From assembly GCF_000317025.1 (NCBI RefSeq), contig NC_019689.1:3922024-3986023 (forward strand): a stretch of 64,000 nucleotides of DNA. Direction: 5' to 3'. Positions within the stretch are counted from its first letter, which is position 1. Each line of letters opens with the position of its first letter. This document shows, piece by piece, positions 10,019 through 18,609 of the stretch. This DNA is from Pleurocapsa sp. PCC 7327. Its GTDB lineage: Bacteria; Cyanobacteriota; Cyanobacteriia; Cyanobacteriales; Microcystaceae. Position numbers and translations under genes: made by a program. The notes under the pieces were generated by a model. It did no database searches. It had not been told where the DNA came from and was given only the letters and a program-made list of their open reading frames with translations.

Positions 10019-10453
10019 ATGGTATTGAGGAAAAAGGCAACAACTATTAAGCAAGTAGTAGCAGGTATTTTTTCCTTACTTTATTTAGGAGTAGGAGTTA
10101 ATAATGAAGTGCTAGCTGTCGCCTTACAAAATCCTGGAGAATTTTCTCTTATTTTAAAAAGTGAAGAAGATCTGTATATAAATGCAGCCTATAATTATTT
10201 AGTAAAAGAAGGAAAGCTAACAGAAGCAAATTTAATCAAAAAAACACCCGATAACCAAATTAAAGTTGGCAAAGCTTATTGCTCTATGTTGAGCGCGGGA
10301 AAAACATTAAATGAAGTTGTCGATCGCTACAGATATCACATCCATGAGATGAAAATCGGTGAATCTAGAGAAAAAGAATTAATAAATTTAAACGATGCGT
10401 TATTAGCTTCAGCTATCACTTATCTTTGTCCTGAGTTTAATCCTTCTAATTAA
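10019..10453 (+). CDS. Exported hypothetical protein, DUF732-like
   Basis: A 144-residue protein starts at ATG 10019, 11 bases after AAGAGG. An N-terminal signal peptide, about residues 1-32, has a basic start (MVLRKKATTIK), a hydrophobic core and LAVA before the mature part. The mature domain has two cysteines (KAYCSMLSAGKTLNEVVDRY and ITYLCPEF) that may form a disulfide; the spacing and the A-Y-C-x-x-L-x-x-G-x-T pattern resemble DUF732. It probably acts in the periplasm or lumen. Function is unknown. Base composition is AT-rich compared with neighbours. Confidence 0.65.
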   Translation: MVLRKKATTIKQVVAGIFSLLYLGVGVNNEVLAVALQNPGEFSLILKSEEDLYINAAYNYLVKEGKLTEANLIKKTPDNQIKVGKAYCSMLSAGKTLNEVVDRYRYHIHEMKIGESREKELINLNDALLASAITYLCPEFNPSN

Positions 10454-11199
10454 AATATTCGATTGATTTCTTCATGATGTGTGGGATCCTCGTTACAAAC
10501 AGCTTGATGCCAAAACTTGAGAATTTGCCTGGCAACTAACTGAGGATGGTAATAATGGAAAAAATGATAACCGTGGGGACATTCCCAAATGCGATCGCTT
10601 TCTTTCATCCAAGCTTTCCATCCTTTTAAAGCCATCGGATCGACAATGAGATCGTCTTGACTCCCGCAGACCATCAATGGGACAGATACTCCGCCAGGGG
10701 AAATCGTTGCTTGTTGGTAAAGAGAATGGGGTGAAGGAGAGAAATTTAAATCTTGTTCTAACAGTTTGATTAAATTTTGTGTGCAATTTCTCTCTTGATG
10801 ACCAAACAAATTCTGAACCAATTTAGCAAGAATCATGTTACGAGTGCAAGGCAAAAGCTGATACATAACATAATAATGTGCTTGCCAGTTAATGGCGGGA
10901 TTGACTCCTACAGCTAATAAAGTCAACGATTTAACCCTTTCTGGATATTGGCGAGTATAAAGCAATCCCAATAATCCGCTGGTACTATGACCGATTAAAT
11001 GTATGGGTCTTTGGCAAGATTTTAAATAGTCGTGAAGCAGTACTAATGCAATATCTAAAGAACTCGGTTCGTCTGGGTTTTGGAAATATTCCCACTGTGC
11101 AATAGAGACTTGATGCGATAGATGGCGAATCAAAAAGCGATCGAAGCGTTGCAAGCTAGGGCTAATATTTATCCAAAGAGCATGGGGTTGTACGGACAT
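10450..11199 (-). CDS. Alpha/beta hydrolase, last gene of the isiB-containing operon (IsiC-like)
   Basis: This is a 249-residue alpha/beta-hydrolase. The nucleophile elbow is GHSTSGLLGLL, an acidic residue sits in GSQDDLIVD, and the catalytic histidine is in CPHGYHFFHYYH. I chose ATG 11199 because GAGGAG lies 6 bases upstream; a longer frame from 11214 would place that ribosome site inside the gene. The start lies one base after the stop of the preceding gene, so the two are co-transcribed. An alpha/beta hydrolase (isiC) downstream of isiB is known in some filamentous cyanobacteria, which suggests the same role here. The substrate is unknown. Confidence 0.75.
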   Translation of the reverse strand: MSVQPHALWINISPSLQRFDRFLIRHLSHQVSIAQWEYFQNPDEPSSLDIALVLLHDYLKSCQRPIHLIGHSTSGLLGLLYTRQYPERVKSLTLLAVGVNPAINWQAHYYVMYQLLPCTRNMILAKLVQNLFGHQERNCTQNLIKLLEQDLNFSPSPHSLYQQATISPGGVSVPLMVCGSQDDLIVDPMALKGWKAWMKESDRIWECPHGYHFFHYYHPQLVARQILKFWHQAVCNEDPTHHEEINRIF

Positions 11200-11200
11200 A

Positions 11201-11503
11201 CTAACTCTCCTCAAAAAGCTGAGATAGATTTTTGGCAGGATGACTTCTGCAACTCGAACAAGTTAGCGTATGAGATTTAAGTTCAAAATCCCGACAGTTT
11301 ATCGCTTCCTCTGACAGAGCTATCAAAGGATTGACGGTACATTTTAAGCGATAGTCTCCCGTAAAAAAAACACAACGACTGCAAGGAATTTGGTGCATTT
11401 TTTTGAGATGCGCTATTCCCTCTTTAGCTGTTCTCCAAAAACTGAAAAATAGCGATCCAATTAAGAGCCAAGCAAAAGTGCCTAATAGTAGCTGTGGTAT
11501 CAT
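11201..11503 (-). CDS. Small Cys-rich membrane-anchored protein of the isi operon
   Basis: The 100-residue protein has one N-terminal membrane helix (about residues 3-24, LLLGTFAWLLIGSLFFSFW), then a cytoplasmic or lumenal tail. The tail has seven-residue blocks of cysteines: CSRC, KC, NC and CSSC. The spacing suggests metal or Fe-S binding, or a redox-active thiol site; which one cannot be told. It is sandwiched between flavodoxin and the hydrolase, with a one-base gap to the latter, so a role in the iron-stress response is inferred from position. I do not recognise a named family. Confidence 0.65.
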   Translation of the reverse strand: MIPQLLLGTFAWLLIGSLFFSFWRTAKEGIAHLKKMHQIPCSRCVFFTGDYRLKCTVNPLIALSEEAINCRDFELKSHTLTCSSCRSHPAKNLSQLFEES

Positions 11504-11569
11504 TAGCTAACACCTCTCGATCTATCTCAATAATGTATTTATTAGGGCGAGCATTGCTCGCCAAACTCT

Positions 11570-12082
11570 CTAGATTTCAAACTCGCTCTTTAATTGAGTC
11601 ACCCATTGCTTGATTCGCTGTTCGGTTAGTTCGGATTGATTGTCTTCATCCAAAGCAAGTCCAACAAATTTTCCATTCTTGACGGCTTTAGATTCATTAA
11701 AATCATAACCATCTGTTAACCAATAGCCCACTGTTTTACCACCTAGAGAAGAAATTTTTTCTTCTAATATTCCCATGGCATCTTGAAAGTTATCGGCATA
11801 GCCAATTTGATCTCCCGTACCAAAATAGGCAACTTTTTTGCCACTAAAGTCGATCTCGTCTAACTCATCATAGTATCCACTCCAATCAGCTTGTAATTCT
11901 CCAATATCCCAAGTCGGACAAGCAATAATGATATTCTGATATTTATCAAAATCACTAGCTTCAACTTCCGCAATATCGTATAAAGTAACAACAGAGTCAC
12001 CGCCAAAAGCTTCTTGAATCATTTCTGCTGCTGACTGAGTTTTTCCAGTGGTACTGCCATAGAAAAGACCAATTTTAGACAT
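11570..12082 (-). CDS. isiB: Flavodoxin
   Basis: Flavodoxin is an FMN-carrying electron carrier that replaces ferredoxin at photosystem I when iron is short. The 170-residue protein is a long-chain flavodoxin: phosphate loop GSTTGKTQSAAE, 50s loop ACPTWDIGELQADW and 90s loop FGTGDQIGYADNF. The start at ATG 12082 follows AGGAG at 6-nt spacing; a longer in-frame extension to 12196 overlaps the zinc-ribbon gene and has no ribosome site. It is the second gene in a minus-strand operon: zinc ribbon, isiB, Cys-rich membrane protein, hydrolase. Confidence 0.96.
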   Translation of the reverse strand: MSKIGLFYGSTTGKTQSAAEMIQEAFGGDSVVTLYDIAEVEASDFDKYQNIIIACPTWDIGELQADWSGYYDELDEIDFSGKKVAYFGTGDQIGYADNFQDAMGILEEKISSLGGKTVGYWLTDGYDFNESKAVKNGKFVGLALDEDNQSELTEQRIKQWVTQLKSEFEI

Positions 12083-12093
12083 ATTTTCTCCTA

Positions 12094-12264
12094 TTAATTG
12101 TTTGGATCTTGACAAAAATATTTTGAATGGATAACTGATATCTTGTGTTCTAACGACTGACAAATCACTGGCATTTCTTGCCGACAATAAGGACAAAACC
12201 AGTAAATGCCCGTTCGGCTAATTTGACGGAGTAGCTTATCATTGCAACAAGGGCAATAATTCAT
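12094..12264 (-). CDS. Tiny zinc-ribbon protein upstream of isiB, 56 aa
   Basis: A 56-codon frame starts at ATG 12264 and ends with TAA at 12094, 11 bases before the flavodoxin start. It reads MNYCPCCNDKLLRQISRTGI and then WFCPYCRQEMP, so it carries two CxxC knuckles (CPCC, CPYC) of a zinc ribbon. A third cysteine pair is partial. Similar short CPxC proteins are widespread in cyanobacteria. Position makes it the first gene of the flavodoxin operon. It may be a regulator or a metal-responsive small protein, but function is unknown. Confidence 0.75.
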   Translation of the reverse strand: MNYCPCCNDKLLRQISRTGIYWFCPYCRQEMPVICQSLEHKISVIHSKYFCQDPNN

Positions 12265-12350
12265 AATTAGTCACTGCTCCTACAATTATTGAGAAATGGA
12301 TTAATTCATCTCAGAAAAACTAAGTAATGGCTAATATCTTTAGGAAAATA

Positions 12351-12437
12351 AGAAAGGTATCACCAATCGTCGCTCCTTTTTCTTATTGCTACCTTTCTTA
12401 ATAAATAATGGGTTAGGCTACGAGAAACTCCTAACCC
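12351..12437. other. Two inverted repeats upstream of the flavodoxin operon
   Basis: AGAAAGGTA (12351-12359) is repeated in inverse as TACCTTTCT (12390-12398). GGGTTAG (12410-12416) pairs with CTAACCC (12431-12437). They lie 90-170 bases before the zinc-ribbon start on the minus strand, in the probable leader or promoter of the isiB operon. They could be an attenuator, an operator or a terminator of the upstream antenna transcript. Confidence 0.4.
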
Positions 12438-12693
12438 CAAGATCGCAAGAGGAGGAAAATGCTATAAAATTAGATTAAGATAATTGAGATTAATTGTCAA
12501 CTATTTTTTTCAAAAAAAAGATAGTTTGTTAACAAAAGAACAATTAGCTGTCAGCTATCAGTTGAAATTTTCTTGCTTAAATAACTTAATTTCGTCAAGA
12601 AATCAATTTGGTTCAAAACTAAAGTCTGTTGCAATTCAGTTTTGGCACTATTCTCAACAACCGCTCTTGTAAAGAAGACTAAATAGAAATTTC

Positions 12694-12815
12694 ATATCAA
12701 GTCTGCTTGAATAGTCGTCAATAAGGTTGACGCTCCTGACATGGGGACGGGGAGACTTGATATCAGTCTATTTTAATAGATTTGAGCTTTGAGCCTAGAA
12801 CTAAAGTTCTAGGCT
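12694..12815. repeat. Hairpin-rich intergenic element downstream of the antenna genes
   Basis: ATATCAAGTCT (12694-12704) and AGACTTGATAT (12753-12763) are an 11-bp inverted repeat with a 48-bp centre. AGCCTAGAAC and GTTCTAGGCT (12792-12815) form a perfect 10-bp stem with a 4-nt loop. The stretch 12438-12886 holds no credible gene. Part of it (12640-12690) resembles 32860-32920, see findings. The second hairpin may end the antenna transcript read on the minus strand. Confidence 0.6.
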
Positions 12816-12840
12816 TTGATGCCAAAGGTGCAAGATCTTA

Positions 12841-12883
12841 GTTAAACGGACTTTAGCCTCTCAGACCGAGAATTTATTCTCTG
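12841..12883. repeat. Copy of a compound-hairpin dispersed repeat
   Basis: TTAAACGGACTTTAGCC is followed by CAGACCGAGAATTTATTCTC. The same two-part unit occurs at 54547-54597 and, in part, at 22308-22392 and 53596-53626. It directly follows the stop of the antenna gene ending at 12887. Confidence 0.65.
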
Positions 12884-12886
12884 TTG

Positions 12887-14398
12887 CTAGATTTTTCCAG
12901 TTGCTATTGTTTGCAAAACTCCCAAATTATCTAACAGCAAATAAGCAAAAATTGCCCCACCAACACCCCCGACTAAAAACGCACCAGAAAATTGGCTCCA
13001 TCCATCGACAGTCTTAAGAGAATCGGGGACGTTTGGAACAGAGGTTGAATAAGTTAATCTATCTTTTGATAACTCTTTTTTAAAAGAAACCGTGCCATAG
13101 ATAGACAAACAAATTGTCATAATGACAATTAAGGTACAAGCAGAAATTAAACCGATTAAATTAGCTTGTTCCGTATCGCGTAGCGGTCCTAACTTAACAA
13201 AAGGACCGAGGATAAAATATCCGTGTGCCATGCCAATTTCTAATCCCCTAGCGAGAGTAGAAAGACCAGCCCGATAAATCGGTAAATTCTTCAGCAAAAA
13301 GAGCGTAAAATCGGAGGAATTCACTGGAGTTGAAAGATTGCCCGTATAGGGACTACCTGCAAGTTTAATTACCGTATCGCCCCTCTGAAAATCAAATCCT
13401 GCTGCTTCCCCTCTGGCACGAATAGCGTGCCAAATATGACCAAAAAGAAACAGAACTGCGAGAACGAAATGAAACGTTGCCAACCAACCGCGTGCCGAGA
13501 TATTTCCAGTACTGGTTTCAATTATGCCAACAGATCCATAAAAGACTTCAGGATAGACGGTATTATTGACACTGACAAAGTAGGCGGCTAAAAATCCCAT
13601 GTAAGCGATCGCGCCTAAACTATAAGATAGATAAGCTTCTCCAGAATAAATCAACACTCGACGCGCCCAAGCTAGCGGTTTCGTTGCAATATGCCAGAAG
13701 CCACCCAGGATGCAAAGCAAACCAACCCAGAAGTGACCCCCGACGACATCTTCAAGATTATCGACGGCTGCCATACCTTGGGCGCCCGATGCACTAAACA
13801 AATAGCCAAAAATCTTGATGGGATTAATCGTCGGGTTAGCAATCATTCGCACCTCGCCAGCAGCACCCGCCCAGGGGTCGAATAGTCCGCCCCAAAACAT
13901 CGCTTTAAACACCAACAAAAATGCACCGATGCCGAGAAAAATGAGGTGAATACCAATGATGGTCGTCATTTTATCCCCATCTTTCCAATCGTAACCAAAA
14001 AATCCGGCAAAGGTGGGATTTTCCTCCAGCACGTCTGGTCCCAACAAGGCATGGTAGATGCCGCCAGCACCTAATACAGCCGAAGAAATTAGATGCAATA
14101 CCCCGATGACAAAATAAGGATAGGTGTCAACAATTTCACCTCCTACACCTACCCCAAAGCCTAAAGTCGCTAGATGAGGCAATAATATTAACCCTTGTTC
14201 GTATATCGGCAAGTCAGGATTGTAGTGAGATATCTCGAATAGGGTCATCGCTCCTGCCCACAAAACAATTAAACCTGCATGAGCGACATGCGCTCCTAAC
14301 AACTTACCCGATAAATCCACAAAACGGGCGTTTCCAGCCCACCAGCCCACATTGGGAATTCGCCCGCGATAGGGACTTTCCTCAATCACTGCCGTCAT
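12887..14398 (-). CDS. CP43-like chlorophyll-binding antenna protein fused to a PsaL-like domain
   Basis: Residues 1 to about 340 form a six-helix CP43/Pcb/IsiA-type antenna. The N-terminus [50 protein letters not shown] and HFWVGLLCI carry the conserved chlorophyll-ligand histidines. From about residue 375 to the end (503) the sequence turns into a photosystem I subunit XI (PsaL)-like domain with three further hydrophobic helices ([19 protein letters not shown]). Such CP43'-PsaL fusions are known in a subset of cyanobacteria and probably dock the antenna on photosystem I under iron stress. It follows the 353-residue antenna gene by 125 bases on the same strand. Confidence 0.9.
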   Translation of the reverse strand: MTAVIEESPYRGRIPNVGWWAGNARFVDLSGKLLGAHVAHAGLIVLWAGAMTLFEISHYNPDLPIYEQGLILLPHLATLGFGVGVGGEIVDTYPYFVIGVLHLISSAVLGAGGIYHALLGPDVLEENPTFAGFFGYDWKDGDKMTTIIGIHLIFLGIGAFLLVFKAMFWGGLFDPWAGAAGEVRMIANPTINPIKIFGYLFSASGAQGMAAVDNLEDVVGGHFWVGLLCILGGFWHIATKPLAWARRVLIYSGEAYLSYSLGAIAYMGFLAAYFVSVNNTVYPEVFYGSVGIIETSTGNISARGWLATFHFVLAVLFLFGHIWHAIRARGEAAGFDFQRGDTVIKLAGSPYTGNLSTPVNSSDFTLFLLKNLPIYRAGLSTLARGLEIGMAHGYFILGPFVKLGPLRDTEQANLIGLISACTLIVIMTICLSIYGTVSFKKELSKDRLTYSTSVPNVPDSLKTVDGWSQFSGAFLVGGVGGAIFAYLLLDNLGVLQTIATGKI

Positions 14399-14523
14399 TT
14401 GTTTTAACCTCCTTCGTGTAAACTTCTGCGATTGGTAATAAATCTGCTTTTGTTAACGATTTAGCCCTCACCTTCGGAGAGGGGTGCCCATTAGGGCAGG
14501 GTGAGATAAAAGAGGATTTGACA

Positions 14524-15585
14524 TTAATTCGTCGGTTCATAGTTAACCATCGTCGGATTGACTCGACCTTTCTGAAAATCGAAACCAGCCGCCCGCAAAG
14601 CGTGCCAAATATGTCCTTGCAGGAAAAAGAACGCTAACCAAAAATGAGCATTTGCCAGCCAAGTCCGCGATGAGACAACTTCAGGATTGTCGAGAGAAAA
14701 ATAAGGAAAAAGACTCAACTTAACCGACAGTGGCGCACCGTAGAATACCTCTGGATAAACCGTCGTATTGATAGAAACAAAGTAAGCAGCAATAAACCCC
14801 ATCAGTGCCAGCGCACCTAAACTATAGGAAAGGTAAGCCTCTCCCGACCACACAAACAGCCGATGCGTCCAGCGAAAAGGTTTAGTAACGATGTGCCAGA
14901 TACCCCCAGTAATGCAGATTGCACCTATCCAGATATGACCGCCAATAACATCCTCTAAGTTATCAACGCCAGCAATCCAGTTTCTCTCAACCACGCCGAA
15001 GAGATAGCCAAAAATAACACTTGGATTGAGAGTGGGATTGGTGACTCCTCGCACGTTCTCAATTGCTGGGTCGTAGATGCCCCCAAAAAACATCGCTTTC
15101 GCTACCAATAGCAGCGCCCCCAATCCCAACAAGATTAGGTGAATGCCAAGAATAGTAGTCATCTTGTTGCTGTCTTTCCAGTCGTAACCAAAAAACGAAA
15201 ATTGGGTTTCTAGATATTCTGGTCCAAACAAAACGTGAAAAATCCCGCCAAATCCTAAAAAGGCGGAGGAAATTAGATGTAACGAACCAATGACAAAGTA
15301 AGGATAAGTATCGACAATTTGCCCTTCTTCTCCAACACCGAAACCTAATGTAGTCAGGTGAGGAAGAAGGATTAATCCTTGCTCGTACATAGGTCGTGCG
15401 AGGTCAAAACGACTAATTTCAAATAGCGTCATCGCTCCCGCCCAGAAAACAATTAAACCTGCATGGGCAACGTGAGCGCCTAGCAATCGACCCGAAATAT
15501 CGGCAAAACGAGCATTTCCCGCCCACCAGGGAATATCGTTATTAATCTGCTTCAGCAAGCGCGAACTCTCAGAAACTGCGGTCAC
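14524..15585 (-). CDS. CP43-like chlorophyll-binding antenna protein (Pcb/IsiA family)
   Basis: This 353-residue protein has the six-helix Pcb fold: [20 protein letters not shown] at the N-terminus, [47 protein letters not shown] and the C-terminal [14 protein letters not shown]. It lacks the large lumenal loop E of true PsbC, so it is an accessory antenna and not a photosystem II core subunit. FGYDWKD and TTILGIHL are closer to the PcbC/CP43 side of the family than to canonical IsiA. It is the first gene of the minus-strand unit and diverges from isiA across a 385-bp spacer. Confidence 0.92.
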   Translation of the reverse strand: MTAVSESSRLLKQINNDIPWWAGNARFADISGRLLGAHVAHAGLIVFWAGAMTLFEISRFDLARPMYEQGLILLPHLTTLGFGVGEEGQIVDTYPYFVIGSLHLISSAFLGFGGIFHVLFGPEYLETQFSFFGYDWKDSNKMTTILGIHLILLGLGALLLVAKAMFFGGIYDPAIENVRGVTNPTLNPSVIFGYLFGVVERNWIAGVDNLEDVIGGHIWIGAICITGGIWHIVTKPFRWTHRLFVWSGEAYLSYSLGALALMGFIAAYFVSINTTVYPEVFYGAPLSVKLSLFPYFSLDNPEVVSSRTWLANAHFWLAFFFLQGHIWHALRAAGFDFQKGRVNPTMVNYEPTN

Positions 15586-15970
15586 GGCAATAGATCTCCT
15601 TTTCGGTATTAATTGAGAAATATAGTCAATAACTCTATTCTTCTAAGCTTATGGCATTCTATTAATTATTGAAAGTTATTTTCGTTTAAATTAGTAAAAT
15701 TGATAAACTTAACTTTAATTAACAAGACAAATTAATAGCGCTAACTTCGATCGCGTAACAATTATCACAGATATCACAGAAGATGTCGGTTGTAAAAAGA
15801 CGATCGAATTTACCTCTACGAGCGATCGCGCTCCTAGAAATTCTGATACCTTATTAAGAATAGTTACTAATAACTTTCGATTTCAATTGCAATAAGGCAC
15901 AATCGATCGATGTAACTTAACCTTCTTGTTGAAGGTTTGTAACAAATTTAACCAAATTGGAGGTACACTC
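15586..15970. promoter_or_regulatory. Divergent promoter region between isiA and the pcb-psaL unit
   Basis: The 385-bp spacer drives two divergent chlorophyll-antenna units. The left half (about 15610-15735) is very AT-rich with repeated TTAATTA and GATAA-like blocks, as expected of Fur-binding sites, but I could not fix a clear Fur box. A HIP1-type GAGCGATCGCGCTC palindrome lies near 15820. GGAGGT at 15959-15964 is the isiA ribosome site. Iron-responsive control by FurA is known for isiA; here it is inferred. Confidence 0.4.
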
Positions 15971-17068
15971 TTGCAGGCATACGGAAATCCCAATGTCAAA
16001 TATGACTGGTGGGCTGGTAACGCCCGCTTTGCTAATCTTTCTGGTCTTTTTATCGCTGCCCATGCCGCACAAGCTGCTTTAATTGTCTTTTGGGCTGGGG
16101 CATTTACTCTCTTTGAAATCTCCAGATATTCTCCCGACGTACCGATGGGAGAACAAGGATTGATTCTTCTCCCTCACCTGGCGACTCTAGGCTGGGGTGT
16201 CGGTCAGGGAGGTCAGGTAGTTGATACCTATCCTTATTTTGTTGTAGGAGCAATACACCTCATTTCATCTGCCGTTCTTGGTGCAGGGGCACTATTCCAC
16301 ACGTTTAAAGGCGAAAGCGACTTAAAGCAAGCCTCTGGTAATGCGCGTAAATTCCACTTCGAGTGGAACGACCCCAAACAACTTGGTTTGATTTTGGGAC
16401 ATCATTTATTATTTCTCGGCGCAGGTGCCTTGCTGCTCGTTGCTAAAGCCATGTTTTGGGGCGGACTGTACGACTCCACCATCGGAGAAGTTCGCGTCGT
16501 CACCGACCCGACTCTCAACCCCTTAACTATCTACGGCTATCAGACCCATTTTGCATCAGTCAATAACCTGGAGGATTTAGTTGGCGGTCACATCTATGTC
16601 GGCATTCTTTTGATTGCTGGCGGGGTTTGGCATATCATTACTCCTCCTCTGGAATGGGCGAAGAAGCTATTAATTTTCTCTGGCGAGGCAATTCTGTCTT
16701 ATTCTCTCGGCGGCATTGCTTTAGCTGGATTTGTAGCTGCCTACTTCTGTGCGGTCAATACTCTAGCCTATCCGCCCGAATTTTATGGTCCCGTTCTCCA
16801 AATCAAATTGGGAGTCGTCCCCTATTTCGCGGATACAGTGGACTTGCCTCTGGGCACTCATACGGCACGCTGTTGGCTAGCAAATGCTCATTTCTTCCTG
16901 GCATTTTTCTTCCTGCAAGGACATCTGTGGCACGCACTGCGGGCGATTGGATTCGACTTTAGACGAATTACTCAGGCGCTAGATAATATGGGAACTCCCC
17001 AAGCCGGTTCTCCTGTGGTTAGCAAGCCAGCATCTACTCCAGCCGCGGCTTCGGCTGAAGGTCGATAA
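15971..17068 (+). CDS. isiA: Iron-stress-induced chlorophyll-binding protein IsiA (CP43')
   Basis: IsiA forms rings of chlorophyll antenna around photosystem I, or aggregates that dissipate light, when iron is limiting. The sequence follows canonical IsiA closely: [74 protein letters not shown] and [19 protein letters not shown] place the start at TTG 15971, 7 bases after GGAGGT, because IsiA proteins begin MQxYGNP; a frame open further upstream has no such site. The last 30 residues ([20 protein letters not shown]) form an extra Ala/Pro/Ser tail. Confidence 0.93.
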   Translation: MQAYGNPNVKYDWWAGNARFANLSGLFIAAHAAQAALIVFWAGAFTLFEISRYSPDVPMGEQGLILLPHLATLGWGVGQGGQVVDTYPYFVVGAIHLISSAVLGAGALFHTFKGESDLKQASGNARKFHFEWNDPKQLGLILGHHLLFLGAGALLLVAKAMFWGGLYDSTIGEVRVVTDPTLNPLTIYGYQTHFASVNNLEDLVGGHIYVGILLIAGGVWHIITPPLEWAKKLLIFSGEAILSYSLGGIALAGFVAAYFCAVNTLAYPPEFYGPVLQIKLGVVPYFADTVDLPLGTHTARCWLANAHFFLAFFFLQGHLWHALRAIGFDFRRITQALDNMGTPQAGSPVVSKPASTPAAASAEGR

Positions 17069-17159
17069 GCAATTTTTCTCACATCCTAAGTCAAGGGGGC
17101 AAATTGCCCCCGTTTCTAGCAATCAATAAACAAGTACTAACGCGAGGAGGTATATACTT

Positions 17160-18209
17160 GTGACAACAACTGGAATGCGTGCATCCGGAGCGCGCGATTG
17201 GAGTTGGCTATCGGGTAATGCCCGTCTCATCGATCTGTCAGGGCAATTGCTGGGCGCGCATATCGCTCATGCTGGCTTGATTATGTTTTGGGCGGGTTCA
17301 GTTACTTTGATAGAAGTAACCAAGTTTGTTCCCGACAAAGCCATGTCCGACCAAGGATTAATTTTACTTCCCAATTTAGCCAGACTCGGTTGGGGAGTAG
17401 GTTCCGGTGGGGTGATTACAGACACCTATCCCTATTTCGTTATTGGAATTCTTCATTTAGTTGCCTCGGCAGTTTTAGGAGCAGGCGGTCTTTTTCACGT
17501 CTTTAGAGGACCATCTATCTTAAAAAATGGGGGAGCAAACGCTAAGAAATTTCACTATGAATGGAGCGATCCCAAGCAATTAAGCTTAATTTTAGGGCAT
17601 CATCTCATTTTTCTCGGTATAGCGGCGCTTTTGTTTGTCGCCAAAGCGATGTTCTTTGGGGGAATTTACGATCCTGCTGTGGGAGAAGTTCGTCTTGTCG
17701 CTAACCCAACTATCGATCCGTTTACCATTTTCGGCTATCTCTTTGGTTTTGCCGATGGACGGTGGAATCCGCTAGGAATGGCGGCGGTCAATAATTTAGA
17801 AGATGTCATCGGCGGTCATATTTGGATCGGTGCGATGTGTATTGCTGGTGGTGCATGGCACATTACAACCGAACCTTTTAAGTGGATTAAAGGCATTTTT
17901 ACTTTTAACGGACACGGAATTCTTTCCTACAGTCTCGCAGGAGTAGCGCTGATGGCGTTTACGTCTTGCTATTTTGTGGCTTTTAACGATACCGTCTTCC
18001 CACCTGTATTTTACGGTTCGGATCGCACTCAGTTTGCTTTCGTTCAGTTTGCACTGTGTCTCACTTTCTTGGGAGGTCACATTTGGCACGCTTTCAAAGC
18101 GCGATCGCAAGCTATCGATCTGCGCGATAACTTTTATGCGTTTCTGGCAGGTTTTCTCGGACTCGCTATCCTAGTTATCTCATTAGTGCTGCTTTCTTTT
18201 AGACCCTAA
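17160..18209 (+). CDS. CP43-like chlorophyll-binding antenna protein (Pcb/IsiA family), second plus-strand copy
   Basis: This 349-residue Pcb protein is in the same transcript as isiA (91-bp gap; GTG start at 17160 after GAGGAGG). The fold is recognised from [57 protein letters not shown] and [17 protein letters not shown]. It differs from IsiA by a shorter lumenal segment before helix six and by an extra hydrophobic C-terminal helix ([20 protein letters not shown]), giving perhaps seven helices. Its C-tail lacks the FDF motif of IsiA. The role is presumably as photosystem I antenna; partner and pigment are unknown. Confidence 0.9.
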   Translation: MTTTGMRASGARDWSWLSGNARLIDLSGQLLGAHIAHAGLIMFWAGSVTLIEVTKFVPDKAMSDQGLILLPNLARLGWGVGSGGVITDTYPYFVIGILHLVASAVLGAGGLFHVFRGPSILKNGGANAKKFHYEWSDPKQLSLILGHHLIFLGIAALLFVAKAMFFGGIYDPAVGEVRLVANPTIDPFTIFGYLFGFADGRWNPLGMAAVNNLEDVIGGHIWIGAMCIAGGAWHITTEPFKWIKGIFTFNGHGILSYSLAGVALMAFTSCYFVAFNDTVFPPVFYGSDRTQFAFVQFALCLTFLGGHIWHAFKARSQAIDLRDNFYAFLAGFLGLAILVISLVLLSFRP

Positions 18210-18221
18210 CTATAGATTGTC

Positions 18222-18251
18222 TGTGCCTAGAAATCCTGATTTCTAGGCACA
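18222..18251 (+). terminator. Long perfect hairpin after the isiA-pcb unit
   Basis: TGTGCCTAGAAATC and GATTTCTAGGCACA form a 14-bp perfect stem separated by 2 nt, 13 bases after the pcb stop, followed by AATTGG. It probably protects the 3' end or terminates the isiA transcript. GCCTAGAA is shared with the hairpin at 12792-12815. Confidence 0.65.
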
Positions 18252-18460
18252 AATTGGCAAGATGTCATGAATAAAATCCAGGTTAATCTAGGCATTACCC
18301 AAGAAACGCTATTAATTTAATTTATTAATTATTTTATTAGCCGCCCTTCCCGCCAAGCTATAACCGTGCGATAGGCTCTGCCGCTGCCCAAAGGGCGATC
18401 GCGCTAAAAATTTCCTTAACCCAAACCCAGCATCTCGCACAACAACTAGATGAGAAGCTT

Positions 18461-18486
18461 TTTAAACAACAAAAAGGTTGTTTAAA
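18461..18486. promoter_or_regulatory. Hairpin in the feoA upstream region
   Basis: TTTAAACAAC and GTTGTTTAAA form a 10-bp stem with loop AAAAAG, 124 bases before feoA. The 18252-18609 spacer has no other coding feature. The hairpin could belong to the feo leader or be an operator; no Fur box could be assigned with confidence. Confidence 0.4.
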
Positions 18487-18609
18487 GCAATGAGTACCGA
18501 TTCTCTCTAAGTTTTGCGATCGAGATGTTAAATTAATCTCAAGATTTTCTAGAAAAATTATATAGCTTATTTAGAATTATTAGCAAGTAGTTGTTAAGTA
18601 AGGTCTGGC

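Noticed and set aside
12484-12672. 62-residue plus-strand frame before the hairpin element
   Set aside because: Lies in repeat-like sequence shared with 32.86 kb and has no ribosome site.
15610-15735. Individual Fur boxes in the isiA divergent spacer
   Set aside because: AT-rich blocks give many equally weak matches; no single site can be supported.
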